Positions 44,401 through 52,496 of a stretch of 64,000 nucleotides of DNA are shown here, piece after piece. The stretch's first letter is position 1. Each line of letters starts with the position of its first letter. The position numbers and the translations under genes are program-made. The notes below the pieces were generated by a model. That model saw nothing but the letters and a program-made list of their open reading frames with translations, ran no database searches and was not told where the DNA came from. Location of the stretch: assembly GCA_913052345.1 (NCBI GenBank), contig CAJXDR010000005.1, positions 25,634-89,633 on the forward strand. The letters are read 5' to 3'. This DNA is from UBA4421 sp002470275 (lineage in GTDB: Bacteria > Pseudomonadota > Gammaproteobacteria > Pseudomonadales > Azotimanducaceae).

Positions 44401-45174
44401 GATGTGGTCGGAGAGGCAGCACAACAGCTCTATGACGACGCCACAGAACGGCTTAGTTGGCTGATTGCGGATGGCCGCCTCCAGGCTCAGGGCGCGGTGG
44501 GCTTATGGCCGGCCAATCGTCATGGTCAGGATGATATCGCCCTCTATCCCGATGAGGCGCGGCGATCGCCTATGGCCATCTGCCATCACTTGCGACAGCA
44601 GGCTCCACGCACGGATGACCTCAGTCCTAACCATTGTCTGGCGGATTACGTTGCCCCATCCGGCCACGCCGACTACCTGGGCGGCTTCGCTGTAACCAGC
44701 GGTTCCGGTATCCAAGACATCCTGGCGGAGGTGGCTGATGACGACTATGGTCAAATCATGATCAAGGCGTTGGCGGATCGGCTAGCCGAGGCCTTTGCCG
44801 AATATTTACATGCTCGCGTGCGTCGGACGCTGTGGGGCTACGGGGAGGATGAAACTCTGAGCCATGATGCGCTGATCAAGGAGCGCTATCAGGGCATTCG
44901 ACCTGCGCCGGGCTATCCTGCCTGCCCCGAACACAGCGAAAAGGAAACGCTTTTCCAGTTATTGGACGCCACCCGCCGTACCGGTATCGCCCTAACCGAA
45001 AACCATGCCATGACGCCTGCGGCATCGGTTAGCGGTTGGTATTTTTCTCACCCCGAGGCGCGCTATTTTGGTGTAGGCAAGATTGACGATGACCAGGTAC
45101 GGGACTATGCCCAGCGCAAGGGCTGGGACCTGGCGTTGGCAAATAAACGGCTGGCCCCGGCGCGAGCCCTCTGA
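41485..45174 (+). CDS. metH: MetH, cobalamin-dependent methionine synthase
   Basis: MetH methylates homocysteine from methyl-tetrahydrofolate through B12. The 1,229 residues (E. coli 1,227) hold four modules. The first is the homocysteine domain with the zinc cysteines in VGLNCALG and VGGCCGTTP. The second is the pterin domain (INVGERTNVTGSAKF). The third is the B12 domain with cap and the base-off histidine motif KGDVHDIGKN (about residue 763). The fourth is the SAM reactivation domain ending PEARYFGVGKIDDDQV. The ATG at 41485 has AAGGA 8 bases upstream. The frame upstream to 41230 is leader. Confidence 0.97.
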   Translation: MSHLNALERHMQRRILLLDGAYGSAFQQLGLDEDAFRGRRLADHAQALQGNHDILNLTQPEIVMDIHRGYLDVGCDIICTNTFNATDIAQADFGTEHLCQEINREGARIARSAAEAYDAPSHPRYVAGVIGPTNRTASISPDVNRPEHRNVSFDDLAKAYAEAAIGLLQGGVDLILIETVFDTLNAKAAISAVIQLNQQREHPIPLIISGTITDASGRTLSGQTVEAFLYAIEHAKPMAVGLNCALGAEQLRPHIRDLARLARCPVSVHPNAGLPDAFGEYTQGPSEMASILREFAEAGWLNIVGGCCGTTPAHLAAIGHALRDLPPRQVSDSSPIANLKLTGLEAMGRQEDSLFINVGERTNVTGSAKFARLIKEEKFEQALQVARHQVEHGAQIIDINMDEGMLDGERAMVHFLNLIATEPDIARVPIMIDSSRMSIIEAGLKCVQGKAVVNSISLKEGEDAFREAAALCQRYGAAMVVMAFDEAGQADSFERKTSICQRSYRILTDDLGINPRDIVFDPNIFAIGTGIPEHDNYAVDFIQAVAWIHEHLPGAHTSGGLSNVSFAFRGNTEIREAIHTVFLYHAIQAGLTMAIVNAGQLGIYDDLDPTLREAAEDLVLNRRSDATERLLGLAREATEGARSAPKAEAAWRTLPVTERLRHALVKGIGDYVIEDTEAARIACERPLDVIEGPLMDGMSVVGDLFGAGKMFLPQVVKSARVMKQAVGHLVPFIEAEKARPAKEQSEQAQRAGRAKLVLATVKGDVHDIGKNIVGIVLQCNGYEVIDLGVMVPAEKIIHTAIAEGADLIGLSGLITPSLDEMAQVAQEMQRAGLKIPLLIGGATTSKAHTAAKIAPNYTNRATVYVSDASRAVGVAAKLLSDDTAYAETIRKDYALIKDRVEARRERRAFLTLGAARANPCPTDWSAYTPPKPNFLGVQTISPSLEALTPFIDWTPFFMTWQLAGRFPAILQDDVVGEAAQQLYDDATERLSWLIADGRLQAQGAVGLWPANRHGQDDIALYPDEARRSPMAICHHLRQQAPRTDDLSPNHCLADYVAPSGHADYLGGFAVTSGSGIQDILAEVADDDYGQIMIKALADRLAEAFAEYLHARVRRTLWGYGEDETLSHDALIKERYQGIRPAPGYPACPEHSEKETLFQLLDATRRTGIALTENHAMTPAASVSGWYFSHPEARYFGVGKIDDDQVRDYAQRKGWDLALANKRLAPARAL

Positions 45175-45181
45175 GCCGACG

Positions 45182-45334
45182 CTATAGGTCGATGGTGAAG
45201 CCCGAGATAAAGTGAGCGGCAATGAGCACCGCAGCGGTGAACATGACGCAAATTGCGATCACATCCGCCTTGGCGTCCGCATCCTCTACAGGGGTTTCGG
45301 CTTCTGAGTTCTCATGGTCTTCTGATGTGCTCAT
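45182..45334 (-). CDS. 50-residue acidic single-pass membrane protein
   Basis: This short minus-strand ORF reads MSTSEDHENSEAETPVEDAD and then ADVIAICVMFTAAVLIAAHF with a short tail. The acidic head of about 28 residues precedes one membrane helix. GAGGAA lies about ten bases upstream of the ATG. It fills the gap between convergent metH and divergent cysI. I do not recognise the family. The composition is protein-like, but confirmation needs homologues. Confidence 0.6.
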   Translation of the reverse strand: MSTSEDHENSEAETPVEDADAKADVIAICVMFTAAVLIAAHFISGFTIDL

Positions 45335-45399
45335 GGCGACTGAACTTCCTCTTTGACGGTCCTCGGTCTGACCGCATATAACGACACTCTTTGAACTGC

Positions 45400-45451
45400 G
45401 CCCCTCGGCGTCCGCCCTTGGTCGCCTAGTATAGTTTCCTGCCCGAGGGGC
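45400..45451. promoter_or_regulatory. 9-bp inverted repeat upstream of cysI
   Basis: GCCCCTCGG (45400-45408) and CCGAGGGGC (45443-45451) are exact complements with a 34-base loop, between the divergent 50-residue ORF and cysI. The loop contains TAGTATAGTTT, which could be a -10. A looped operator or cysI leader structure is possible. No known regulator site was matched. Confidence 0.3.
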
Positions 45452-45566
45452 ACAACCTTAACTTCGCAGTTCCTGGCCGCCCAGATGGTTGCTCGCCCTT
45501 GGGGTGCCTGATACTGTCCCGACCCAGCGCAGTTTGCCTCAGGCCAGGGCCAAGAAGACCAGTCCC

Positions 45567-47234
45567 ATGTATCGATATAACAACTTTGATAAAACCTTCG
45601 TCACGGAACGCGTCGCCCACTATCGCGATCAGACCCAGCGATATCTGGACGGCAAGCTGTCTGAAGAGGAATTCTTACAGCTTCGCTTACGCAACGGCCT
45701 TTACGTGCAGCGATTGGCGCCCATGCTGCGCGTTGCCGTGCCCTACGGCACGCTGTCCAGCGATCAGCTGAGGATGTTGGCCCAGATCGCCCGACAGTAT
45801 GACCGTGGCTACGGACACCTCAGCACTCGTCAAAATATGCAGTTTAACTGGCCTGAACTGGCCGATGTGCCGGATATTCTTGCTGATCTTGCGTCCGTGG
45901 AGATGCATGCCATCCAGACCAGCGGCAGCTGTATTCGCAACGTCACTACAGATCAATTCGCCGGTGCCGCAGCAGATGAATACCTGGACCCGCGGCCGGT
46001 CTGCGAAATCATTCGTCAATGGTCTACGGCTCACCCAGAATTTGAATGGCTGCCTCGCAAGTTTAAAATTGCCGTCACCGCAGCGGCAGAGGATCGCGCC
46101 GCCATTGGCGTTCATGATGTGGGCCTGCGCCTGTACCAGGGCGAGGCAGAAGAGCTTTTGGTTGATGTCTATGCTGGGGGCGGCTTGGGCAGAACGCCGG
46201 TAATTGGCGCGCAGATCTACCAGGGGCTCCCGGTCCGGCATCTGCTGAGCTACCTGGAGGCGCTGATGCGCGTCTACAATCGCTATGGAAGAAGAGACAA
46301 TAAGTATAAGGCGCGAATTAAAATCCTAGTGCGGGCCATGACCCCAGATGGCTTTAAAGCTAAGGTCGACGCGGAATGGGCCCATTTAAAGGAGGGGCCC
46401 AGCACTCTGACCCCGGACCAGCTCCATCGAATGCAGGGTTTCTTTCAAGGACCCGACCTTACCCCCACGCCCTCAGCGGCGACTTTGCTCGCTGACCAAA
46501 GGCTGAGTCAACCGGCCTTTGATCGGTGGGTGCGACATAACGTCACGGCGCACAAAGTGGCCGGTTATGGCATCGTCACCCTCTCCACCAAGGCCACTGG
46601 AGTGCCCCCGGGGGATGTGAGTGAAACGCAGATGGATGCTGTCGCCCACTGGGCGGACCAATATAGTTCTGGCGAGATCCGGATCAGTCATGAACAAAAC
46701 TTTGTGCTGCCTCATGTGGCCCTAAGCGATCTGCACACCCTCTGGGAGCAGGCGGCTGAACACGATCTGGCCACTGCCAACGCGGGCTTGCTGAGCGATA
46801 TGATCTGCTGCCCCGGCGGAGATTACTGTTCCCTGGCCAACGCCAAGTCCATTCCCATTGCCGAAGCCTTACAGCGGCGCTTTGAAGACTACGACTATCA
46901 GCATGACCTGGGCGACCTCGATATCAATATTTCTGGCTGCATGAATGCCTGCGGGCATCATCATGTAGGCCATATCGGCATCCTTGGCGTGGACAAAAAG
47001 GGAGATGAGTTTTATCAAATCTCGCTGGGTGGCCACGCGGGACATGGCGTGAATCCCCCTGCTCTGGGGCAAATCGTTGGCCCCTCAGTGGCGCGTGCTG
47101 AAGTCGCCGATGTGGTGGCGAAAATCCTGCATATCTTTGTAGACCAGCGCCTGGAGGAAGAATCGTTTTTGAGCTGCTTTAACCGCCTCGGTCTACAGCC
47201 CTTTAAGGAAGGCATCTATGCTTCAGCGCCTTAA
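45567..47234 (+). CDS. cysI: CysI, siroheme [4Fe-4S] sulfite/nitrite reductase
   Basis: This 555-residue hemoprotein reduces sulfite to sulfide. It is of the Pseudomonas CysI type. The siroheme/[4Fe-4S] ligands are in ICCPGGDYCSLANAK and SGCMNACGHHH, and the N-terminal half has GHLSTRQNMQFNWPEL. The ATG at 45567 gives MYRYNNFDKTFV. The frame is open upstream to 45489 without support. No cysJ flavoprotein is adjacent, so ferredoxin or another donor is likely. Siroheme comes from CysG at 3255. The DUF934 gene overlaps its end. Confidence 0.94.
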   Translation: MYRYNNFDKTFVTERVAHYRDQTQRYLDGKLSEEEFLQLRLRNGLYVQRLAPMLRVAVPYGTLSSDQLRMLAQIARQYDRGYGHLSTRQNMQFNWPELADVPDILADLASVEMHAIQTSGSCIRNVTTDQFAGAAADEYLDPRPVCEIIRQWSTAHPEFEWLPRKFKIAVTAAAEDRAAIGVHDVGLRLYQGEAEELLVDVYAGGGLGRTPVIGAQIYQGLPVRHLLSYLEALMRVYNRYGRRDNKYKARIKILVRAMTPDGFKAKVDAEWAHLKEGPSTLTPDQLHRMQGFFQGPDLTPTPSAATLLADQRLSQPAFDRWVRHNVTAHKVAGYGIVTLSTKATGVPPGDVSETQMDAVAHWADQYSSGEIRISHEQNFVLPHVALSDLHTLWEQAAEHDLATANAGLLSDMICCPGGDYCSLANAKSIPIAEALQRRFEDYDYQHDLGDLDINISGCMNACGHHHVGHIGILGVDKKGDEFYQISLGGHAGHGVNPPALGQIVGPSVARAEVADVVAKILHIFVDQRLEEESFLSCFNRLGLQPFKEGIYASAP

Positions 47235-47640
47235 CAAGGTTGGCGATGCCTGGCAGCTTGAAGCCGCAGACAGCACCCCCTGGCAAACTCCAGAGCAATG
47301 GACGGCCGGTCAGGCCCTGCTCCTCGGTGTGGATGCAGAACCCCTGGCAGCCTGGTCGGCGGCTGCCTGCATCGGCATTGAGTTCCCCGCCTTCAACGAT
47401 GGCCGAGGCCTGTCCCTGGCGGTTTTGCTGCGGACTAGAATCGGTTTTCAGGGTGACCTCCGAGCCACCGGCAACATCCATGAAGACGTGCTGCACTACA
47501 TGATACGTTGCGGCTTCACCAGTTTTGATCTGCCACCGGAGCGGGATGCACAAACGGCGTTGGCCAGCCTGCGCCCCTACTCGGCTTTCTATCAGGGATC
47601 CGCTTCGGCACCAGAGCCAGCATTTCCACCGGCCGATTAG
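47218..47640 (+). CDS. DUF934 protein, CysI partner
   Basis: This 140-residue protein has the DUF934 core IEFPAFNDGRGLSLAVLLRT, then GFQGDLRATGNIHEDVLHYMIRCGF. DUF934 genes regularly follow cysI-type sulfite reductases in proteobacteria, and here the start overlaps the end of cysI by 17 bases. A role in sulfite reduction or its electron supply is inferred from this linkage only. Confidence 0.88.
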   Translation: MLQRLNKVGDAWQLEAADSTPWQTPEQWTAGQALLLGVDAEPLAAWSAAACIGIEFPAFNDGRGLSLAVLLRTRIGFQGDLRATGNIHEDVLHYMIRCGFTSFDLPPERDAQTALASLRPYSAFYQGSASAPEPAFPPAD

Positions 47641-47674
47641 CCCACCCGGTTGCTTTGCCTGTTAAGCTAGCCGG

Positions 47675-48847
47675 ATGGCAGCTCCAGACACCCTCAATTC
47701 ATTCCTCATTATTTTTAGTGGCGCTGCGGTCATCGCCACCGCTGCTCTCTTTACCCGCCAGCCCATGCTGATCGCCTATATTCTGCTGGGCCTTGTGGTG
47801 GGTCCTCATGGCGTCAGCCTTATCCAAGATACCGGGGAACTCCAGAACATTGCGGAGATTGGCATTATCTTCCTGCTGTTTCTCGTGGGCCTGGACCTAC
47901 CGCCGGCGAAACTGAAAAACCTCCTAGAGGAATCCCTGCTCACTGCCCTGGGGACCAGCATTATTTTTTTCGTGGCGACGGGCGGGATTATGCTGCTCGC
48001 CGGCTTTCAGCCCTTAGAGGCCTTTGTGGCTGGCCTCGCTATGACCTTTTCCAGCACGATTTTGGGCATCAAGCTGCTGCCCACTACGGCCCTCCACCAT
48101 CGCCATATTGGGGAGCTGGTGATTAGCCTGCTGCTCATTCAAGACCTGTTGGCCATCTTTGCCATCCTGATTCTGGGACATCTTGGCACCCAGCAGGCCA
48201 GCGAACCCCTGGATTTGGTCCTGATCATCCTGGGCCTACCGGTCCTTATCCTCGGCGCCTATCAAGTCATGCAACGACTGATCGTGCCGCTCATCGCGCG
48301 ATTTGATGACTTTCACGAGTATGTCTTTTTGTTGGCCATCGGCTGGTGCCTGGCCTGCGCGGAAGTGGCGCATCTGATGGGTTTATCCTACGAAATTGGT
48401 GGCTTTATCGCCGGGGTTGCCCTGGCTACAAACCCCATCGCTAAATATATCGCCGAACATCTGAAGCCCCTGCGCGACTTCTTTCTGATCATCTTCTTCT
48501 TTACGGTGGGGGCAGCCCTCAATATTTCCCTGCTCCAGGTGGCTTGGCTGCCGGCCCTAGCGCTTGCCTTGACCTTGGTGATGCTCAAACCCTGGACCTT
48601 CTATTGGTTGCTTAAGGGCCAGGGAGAAGAGCCCGAGACCGCCAAGGAGGTGGGCTTCCGTCTCGGACAAGGTTCTGAGTTTTCCCTGATGTTGAGCTAC
48701 ATTGCCATCAGTGGAGGCTTAATCGGTGATTCCGCCGCGTTGGTCATTCAGGGTGCTACCGTCCTAACGCTGGTGCTGAGCAGCTATTGGGTGGTATCCC
48801 GATACCCCAGCCCCATCGCCGCGAGACCCGAGCTGCGCCGAGACTGA
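47675..48847 (+). CDS. Kef/CPA2-type cation-proton antiporter, membrane domain only
   Basis: The 390-residue integral membrane protein has about 12 hydrophobic helices and CPA2 signatures: LLGLVVGPHGVSLI, FLLFLVGLDLPPAKL, SSTILGIKLLP, LLIQDLLAIFAILIL and LRDFFLIIFFFTVGAALN. The C-terminal RCK/TrkA-N domain of KefB/KefC is absent, so it resembles short NapA/YbaL-like exchangers. The ion (K+ or Na+) is unclear. No strong ribosome site precedes the ATG. Confidence 0.88.
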   Translation: MAAPDTLNSFLIIFSGAAVIATAALFTRQPMLIAYILLGLVVGPHGVSLIQDTGELQNIAEIGIIFLLFLVGLDLPPAKLKNLLEESLLTALGTSIIFFVATGGIMLLAGFQPLEAFVAGLAMTFSSTILGIKLLPTTALHHRHIGELVISLLLIQDLLAIFAILILGHLGTQQASEPLDLVLIILGLPVLILGAYQVMQRLIVPLIARFDDFHEYVFLLAIGWCLACAEVAHLMGLSYEIGGFIAGVALATNPIAKYIAEHLKPLRDFFLIIFFFTVGAALNISLLQVAWLPALALALTLVMLKPWTFYWLLKGQGEEPETAKEVGFRLGQGSEFSLMLSYIAISGGLIGDSAALVIQGATVLTLVLSSYWVVSRYPSPIAARPELRRD

Positions 48848-48868
48848 GGCCTCGGCAAACAGGCTCAC

Positions 48869-48898
48869 TATCCGGGGGCTATATATCCGGGGGCTATA
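48869..48898. repeat. 15-bp perfect tandem duplication at the acuI stop
   Basis: TATCCGGGGGCTATA occurs twice in direct succession (48869-48883 and 48884-48898). The right copy contains the acuI stop codon (CTA on the plus strand at 48894-48896). It looks like a recent slip duplication in the 3' region between convergent genes. Confidence 0.85.
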
Positions 48899-49874
48899 GA
48901 TGAACTACGCCACGGCCCACCATATTGCCGACAAGAATACGATCCATCGCGCCGGAAAGGGTTTCCAGTGTCAGAGGCTCCTCCAAGTCAGCCAGGTGCA
49001 GATGCCAATCGTTAGCCAACAGGTGCCAGATATGGGCTTTTTGCGCCAGGGGCAGCTGGACGGAGTCCACGCCCAATAGGTTTACATGACGCAAAATAAA
49101 GGGAAATACCGAGGCCTCGAAGCTCGGAGAGGCTACCATGCCGCAGGCGGCTAGGCTGCAGCCATAGCGTAGGCCCTTCACCGCGCTGACAAGCATAGCG
49201 CCACCTACGGTATCCACCACGCCACCCCATCGTTCGGCCAGCAGCACTCGCTCTGACCCCTCGGCCAGCGCCTCGCGGGATAGGATGTCCGACGCCCCTA
49301 GGCTGCGCAGAAAGGCATGCTGGTCGTCTTTCCCGGTCACGGCGGTTACCTCATAGCCGAGCTTAGCAAGGAGCTTGACCGCCACGGACCCCACGCCGCC
49401 GGTCGCCCCGGTCACTAGGACCGGTCCCGAAGCCGGCGTCATCCCCGCCTGCTCCAGCTTGAGCACACAGGCTGCAGCGGTGAATCCCGCCGTCCCTAGG
49501 ATCATACTCTCGTGCAGGGACAGTCCCTTGGGCAGCTTGACGGCCCAGGCCGCAGGGATGCGAATCCGCTCAGCAAAGCCGCCCCAGGTATTCATGCCCA
49601 GGTCAAAACCAATGGCGATGATCTCATCGCCTTCCGCAAACTCATCCGTCGCCGAATCGAGTACTACGCCTGCGGCATCGATGCCAGGCGTATGCGGGAA
49701 GCGTCGGGTAACGCCCGGGTTGCCCGTAGCCGACAGACCATCCTTGTAATTGAGGGAGGAATATTGCACCTGGATGAGCAGATCTCCCTCAGGCAGTTGG
49801 GCATCCTCTCGCGCCACAATGGCTCGGCGATATCCTGTCTCGGTTTTATCGACCTGGAAGGCTTTGAATGTCAT
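48894..49874 (-). CDS. acuI: AcuI/YhdH, acrylyl-CoA reductase (NADPH)
   Basis: This 326-residue zinc-free medium-chain dehydrogenase is of the YhdH/AcuI group. Marks are VQYSSLNYKDGLSATGNPGV, HTPGIDAAGVV, LGTAGFTAAACVLKLE and the cofactor loop VTGATGGVGSVAVKLL. AcuI reduces toxic acryloyl-CoA to propionyl-CoA, for example during DMSP use in marine bacteria. The propionyl-CoA could enter the methylcitrate cycle encoded at 23050-28901. Four bases separate it from sohB upstream. Confidence 0.92.
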   Translation of the reverse strand: MTFKAFQVDKTETGYRRAIVAREDAQLPEGDLLIQVQYSSLNYKDGLSATGNPGVTRRFPHTPGIDAAGVVLDSATDEFAEGDEIIAIGFDLGMNTWGGFAERIRIPAAWAVKLPKGLSLHESMILGTAGFTAAACVLKLEQAGMTPASGPVLVTGATGGVGSVAVKLLAKLGYEVTAVTGKDDQHAFLRSLGASDILSREALAEGSERVLLAERWGGVVDTVGGAMLVSAVKGLRYGCSLAACGMVASPSFEASVFPFILRHVNLLGVDSVQLPLAQKAHIWHLLANDWHLHLADLEEPLTLETLSGAMDRILVGNMVGRGVVHL

Positions 49875-49878
49875 GGCC

Positions 49879-50979
49879 CTACTTCTCCCCTAAATCTAAC
49901 AACCGATTCATCCGGCTCAAGACCCCGCTCACCTTATCCAGAACTCGCTCAATGGGTTTTTTGTCTTCGACCCAGCGTACGTCGTAAACATCCTGCACAT
50001 CGCAGCACCGGGCCAGATAGTCGTCACTGGTTACCAATTCGTCCACCAGGTTGAGCTCAATGGCCCGGGTGCCGTACCAGGCCTCGCCGGTGGCCACCGT
50101 GTCGAGATCTAAACCCGGTCGATTATCCACTACGAAGCGTTTGAACAGGTCGTGTACGTCCTCCAGCTCTTCACGAAATTTTTGGCGCCCTTCTTCGGTA
50201 TTTTCGCCCAGCAGGGTGAGGGTACGCTTGTATTTACCTGCGGTGAGCACCTCGACGTCCACATCGTTTTTCTTCAGCAGGCGGTGAACGTTGGGAATTT
50301 GCGCCACTACGCCAATGCTGCCAAGGATCGCAAACGGGGCGGCGCAGATTTTGTTGGCCACGGCGGCCATTAGATACCCGCCGCTAGCGGCAACCTTGTC
50401 GACGATTACGGTCAGCGGGATGCCTTGGTCACGAATGCGCATCAGCTGAGACGCGGCAAGGCCGTAGCCATGCACAACCCCACCGGGGCTTTCCACGCAG
50501 ACAATGACCTCATCGGCGGTGTCGGCCAGGGTTAATACCGCGCTGATCTCTTTGCGCAGGAAGTCAACGGCGCTGGCGTCAGTATCCCCATCGAAGGACA
50601 GCACGAAGGCCCTTGGCCGCGCGCCTAGGTCGTCATCCCCCTCTGGATGCGCGGCGCCCTCGGCTGCGCTTTTTTCCGCAACGGGTTTCTGCGTGTCCTT
50701 GTCAGCCAGTTTTACGCGTTTTTTATCTCGCTTCAGCTCGTCCTTTTGACGCTGCTTAGCCGCCTTCGGGGTCAGGACATGACCCTCCAGGGCAAAGCGT
50801 AACTCTCGCAGACGGTCGTTCACTTTCTGTACCCGCAGATGGCCGCGAGAGCTGCCCTGCTGCCGCATACTCAGACTGGCGATAAAACCAACAACGATCA
50901 TGACCGCAATCACCAACGTGACTACCTGGGCAAGAAACAAGAAGTATTCGTAGAGTAAGGGCATACCGTCTATCGCCAT
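49879..50979 (-). CDS. sohB: SohB, inner-membrane S49 serine peptidase
   Basis: The 366 residues comprise an N-terminal membrane anchor (FLFLAQVVTLVIAVMIVVGFI), a charged linker, and the S49 peptidase domain. The domain has VIVCVESPGGVVHGYGLAA, the nucleophile serine region VDKVAASGGYLMA, and the catalytic lysine region further on (TAGKYKRTLTLLGENTEEG). Length is close to E. coli SohB (349). It is probably first in a sohB-acuI operon. A short palindrome lies just before its start. Confidence 0.93.
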   Translation of the reverse strand: MAIDGMPLLYEYFLFLAQVVTLVIAVMIVVGFIASLSMRQQGSSRGHLRVQKVNDRLRELRFALEGHVLTPKAAKQRQKDELKRDKKRVKLADKDTQKPVAEKSAAEGAAHPEGDDDLGARPRAFVLSFDGDTDASAVDFLRKEISAVLTLADTADEVIVCVESPGGVVHGYGLAASQLMRIRDQGIPLTVIVDKVAASGGYLMAAVANKICAAPFAILGSIGVVAQIPNVHRLLKKNDVDVEVLTAGKYKRTLTLLGENTEEGRQKFREELEDVHDLFKRFVVDNRPGLDLDTVATGEAWYGTRAIELNLVDELVTSDDYLARCCDVQDVYDVRWVEDKKPIERVLDKVSGVLSRMNRLLDLGEK

Positions 50980-50981
50980 TT

Positions 50982-50998
50982 GAGTACGTGCTGTACTC
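50982..50998. promoter_or_regulatory. Palindrome directly upstream of sohB
   Basis: GAGTAC-GTGCT-GTACTC forms a perfect 6-bp inverted repeat 3-19 bases before the sohB ATG (minus strand). It covers the normal ribosome-site position, so it could hide or mark the initiation region, or be an operator. Confidence 0.3.
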
Positions 50999-51105
50999 TA
51001 TCGACAGGAGAGGGCCAGCGTCCAGCCTCTATCCGCCGCCAGGACCCGACACCCATTGCGGCTTCAAGGGCCCCTGCTGGCGAGTTAAAAAGGAACGGAA
51101 TCATT

Positions 51106-51459
51106 GTGCAAGATCGGGAAACAGAGCACGGCCTTGAAGCCTTTCTGAGCCATCACTTCAAGCAGGAACTGGCTCAAAGCTTGAACGCCTGTCTAGCGCT
51201 CCAGTGGCCCGACGGCAAACTGCTGTTGGAAATTCGCCACGGCGCCCTATCCTTCCCGGTCTATGGCGTGCCGGATCTTACGATCTACTTTGATCAACAG
51301 CATAGAGTGGGTCCAATTCTCACGGGCCAGACGAATATCATGCAGGCCTTTATGCGAGGGCATATCCGGGCCAGTGGTCACCTGATCTGGGTGTTTCAGA
51401 CCCTGGCAGCCTTTCAGGATAGTGGCGAGGGCGCTAGGGAGCAGACTGCCCTCGAATAA
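51106..51459 (+). CDS. SCP2 sterol-carrier-like domain protein
   Basis: The 117-residue product from the GTG at 51106 (AAGGAACGG upstream) shows the SCP2 pattern: ALQWPDGKLLLEIRHGALSF, then YFDQQHRVGPILTGQTNIMQAFMRGHIRASGHL. Stand-alone bacterial SCP2 proteins are thought to bind lipids or, as UbiJ-like proteins, quinone intermediates. The role here is unknown. The open frame upstream to 50980 is leader facing sohB. Its last 26 bases overlap the end of the convergent nudC. Confidence 0.82.
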   Translation: MQDRETEHGLEAFLSHHFKQELAQSLNACLALQWPDGKLLLEIRHGALSFPVYGVPDLTIYFDQQHRVGPILTGQTNIMQAFMRGHIRASGHLIWVFQTLAAFQDSGEGAREQTALE

Positions 51460-52270
51460 ATTCCTCGATCAACCACCCAGAGATAGCGGTCTTGGGTGGA
51501 ATCTGCGGCAGGTCATGCTGAGTGAACCACTGGGCATCTGCGATTTCCCCTTCCTGGCAGACAATATCGCCCCCCACATACTCAGCGTGGAAGCCCAGCA
51601 TCAGCGAATTGGGGAAGGGCCAGCTCTGGGAGCCAAAGTATTTTAGATTGGCCACCCTCAGACCCACCTCTTCCATCACCTCGCGATGGACCGTTTGCTC
51701 TATGGATTCCCCAGCCTCAACAAACCCGGCCAGAGTGCTGTACATCTTGGTGGGCCAGGCAACATTGCGTGCCAGCAGCATCTCCTCTCCCCGGGTGACC
51801 AGGACGATAATGCTCGGGGACAATCGAGGGTAGTTCACCAGGCCGCAGCTCTCACAGCGCATGGCCCGATCAGCGCTGTGCAGCGCCATCTGGTTACCAC
51901 AGCGCCCGCAAAACTGATGGGATTCATACCAATCTACGATCTGCTTGGCACGGCCCGCCAAATAAAAGAGGGCCTGGTCTGTCCTACCCAACAGCGCACG
52001 CAGCCCAAGCTGTAGATAACCCTCTGGCGGAGACCCGCTCACGGCCAGGGCGAATGCCGGACGACCCTCGAAGTGGCCGAGAAAATGCTTGCTTCGCACC
52101 TCAACATCTAACCACCGAAAGTCATCCGCGGTAATGGGCTTCAGCGCACCCTGCTCCTTCTGACAGATCAGCTCCTGCCGCATGAAGGCGAAGTACCAGG
52201 CTTCTCCTCCATCGGCACCTTCCGGCATTACGTGGTCTGGGATAAAGGCATCCGGGGTATTGGGCCACAT
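51434..52270 (-). CDS. nudC: NudC, NAD(H) pyrophosphatase / RNA de-NADding enzyme
   Basis: This 278-residue Nudix hydrolase has a four-cysteine zinc ribbon (HQFCGRCGNQM and MRCESCGLVNYPRL) and the Nudix box GFVEAGESIEQTVHREVMEE. The NADH-specific SQxWPFPxS motif reads SQSWPFPNSLM. It removes NAD caps from RNA and splits NADH. A 26-base 3' overlap with the SCP2 gene is present. Confidence 0.95.
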   Translation of the reverse strand: MWPNTPDAFIPDHVMPEGADGGEAWYFAFMRQELICQKEQGALKPITADDFRWLDVEVRSKHFLGHFEGRPAFALAVSGSPPEGYLQLGLRALLGRTDQALFYLAGRAKQIVDWYESHQFCGRCGNQMALHSADRAMRCESCGLVNYPRLSPSIIVLVTRGEEMLLARNVAWPTKMYSTLAGFVEAGESIEQTVHREVMEEVGLRVANLKYFGSQSWPFPNSLMLGFHAEYVGGDIVCQEGEIADAQWFTQHDLPQIPPKTAISGWLIEEFIRGQSAP

Positions 52271-52496
52271 TGGGTTTCACGCTCCAAAAAAGGACCTAGC
52301 ATAGCCATCTATCGGCGCATTACCACCGCTGAACGTCATCTCGGGGGCTTTAGCGCATAAGTATTGGAGTTGTTGCCCAAAGGCATGAATTACAGCTATC
52401 GTACCCTATCGATGAGGCTGTGGGGCGCGCCGTGCCCGGCATCACTTACTTCAATACTTTTTTATTTGTGCCCACCTGGGCCAACAAGGGTTTCTT
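52271..52496. promoter_or_regulatory. Divergent nudC / nhaB spacer
   Basis: This 226-base spacer must contain both promoters. A weak sigma-70-like pair, TTGCCC with TATCGT 18 bases on, lies around 52370-52400 on the plus strand. AAGGGT before the nhaB ATG is a good ribosome site. A 43-codon ORF here overlaps the nhaB start and is not considered coding. Confidence 0.3.

Noticed and set aside
50990..51012. LexA box near sohB (CTGT...ACAG)
   Set aside because: The half-sites are nine bases apart, not the eight required by the usual LexA site.
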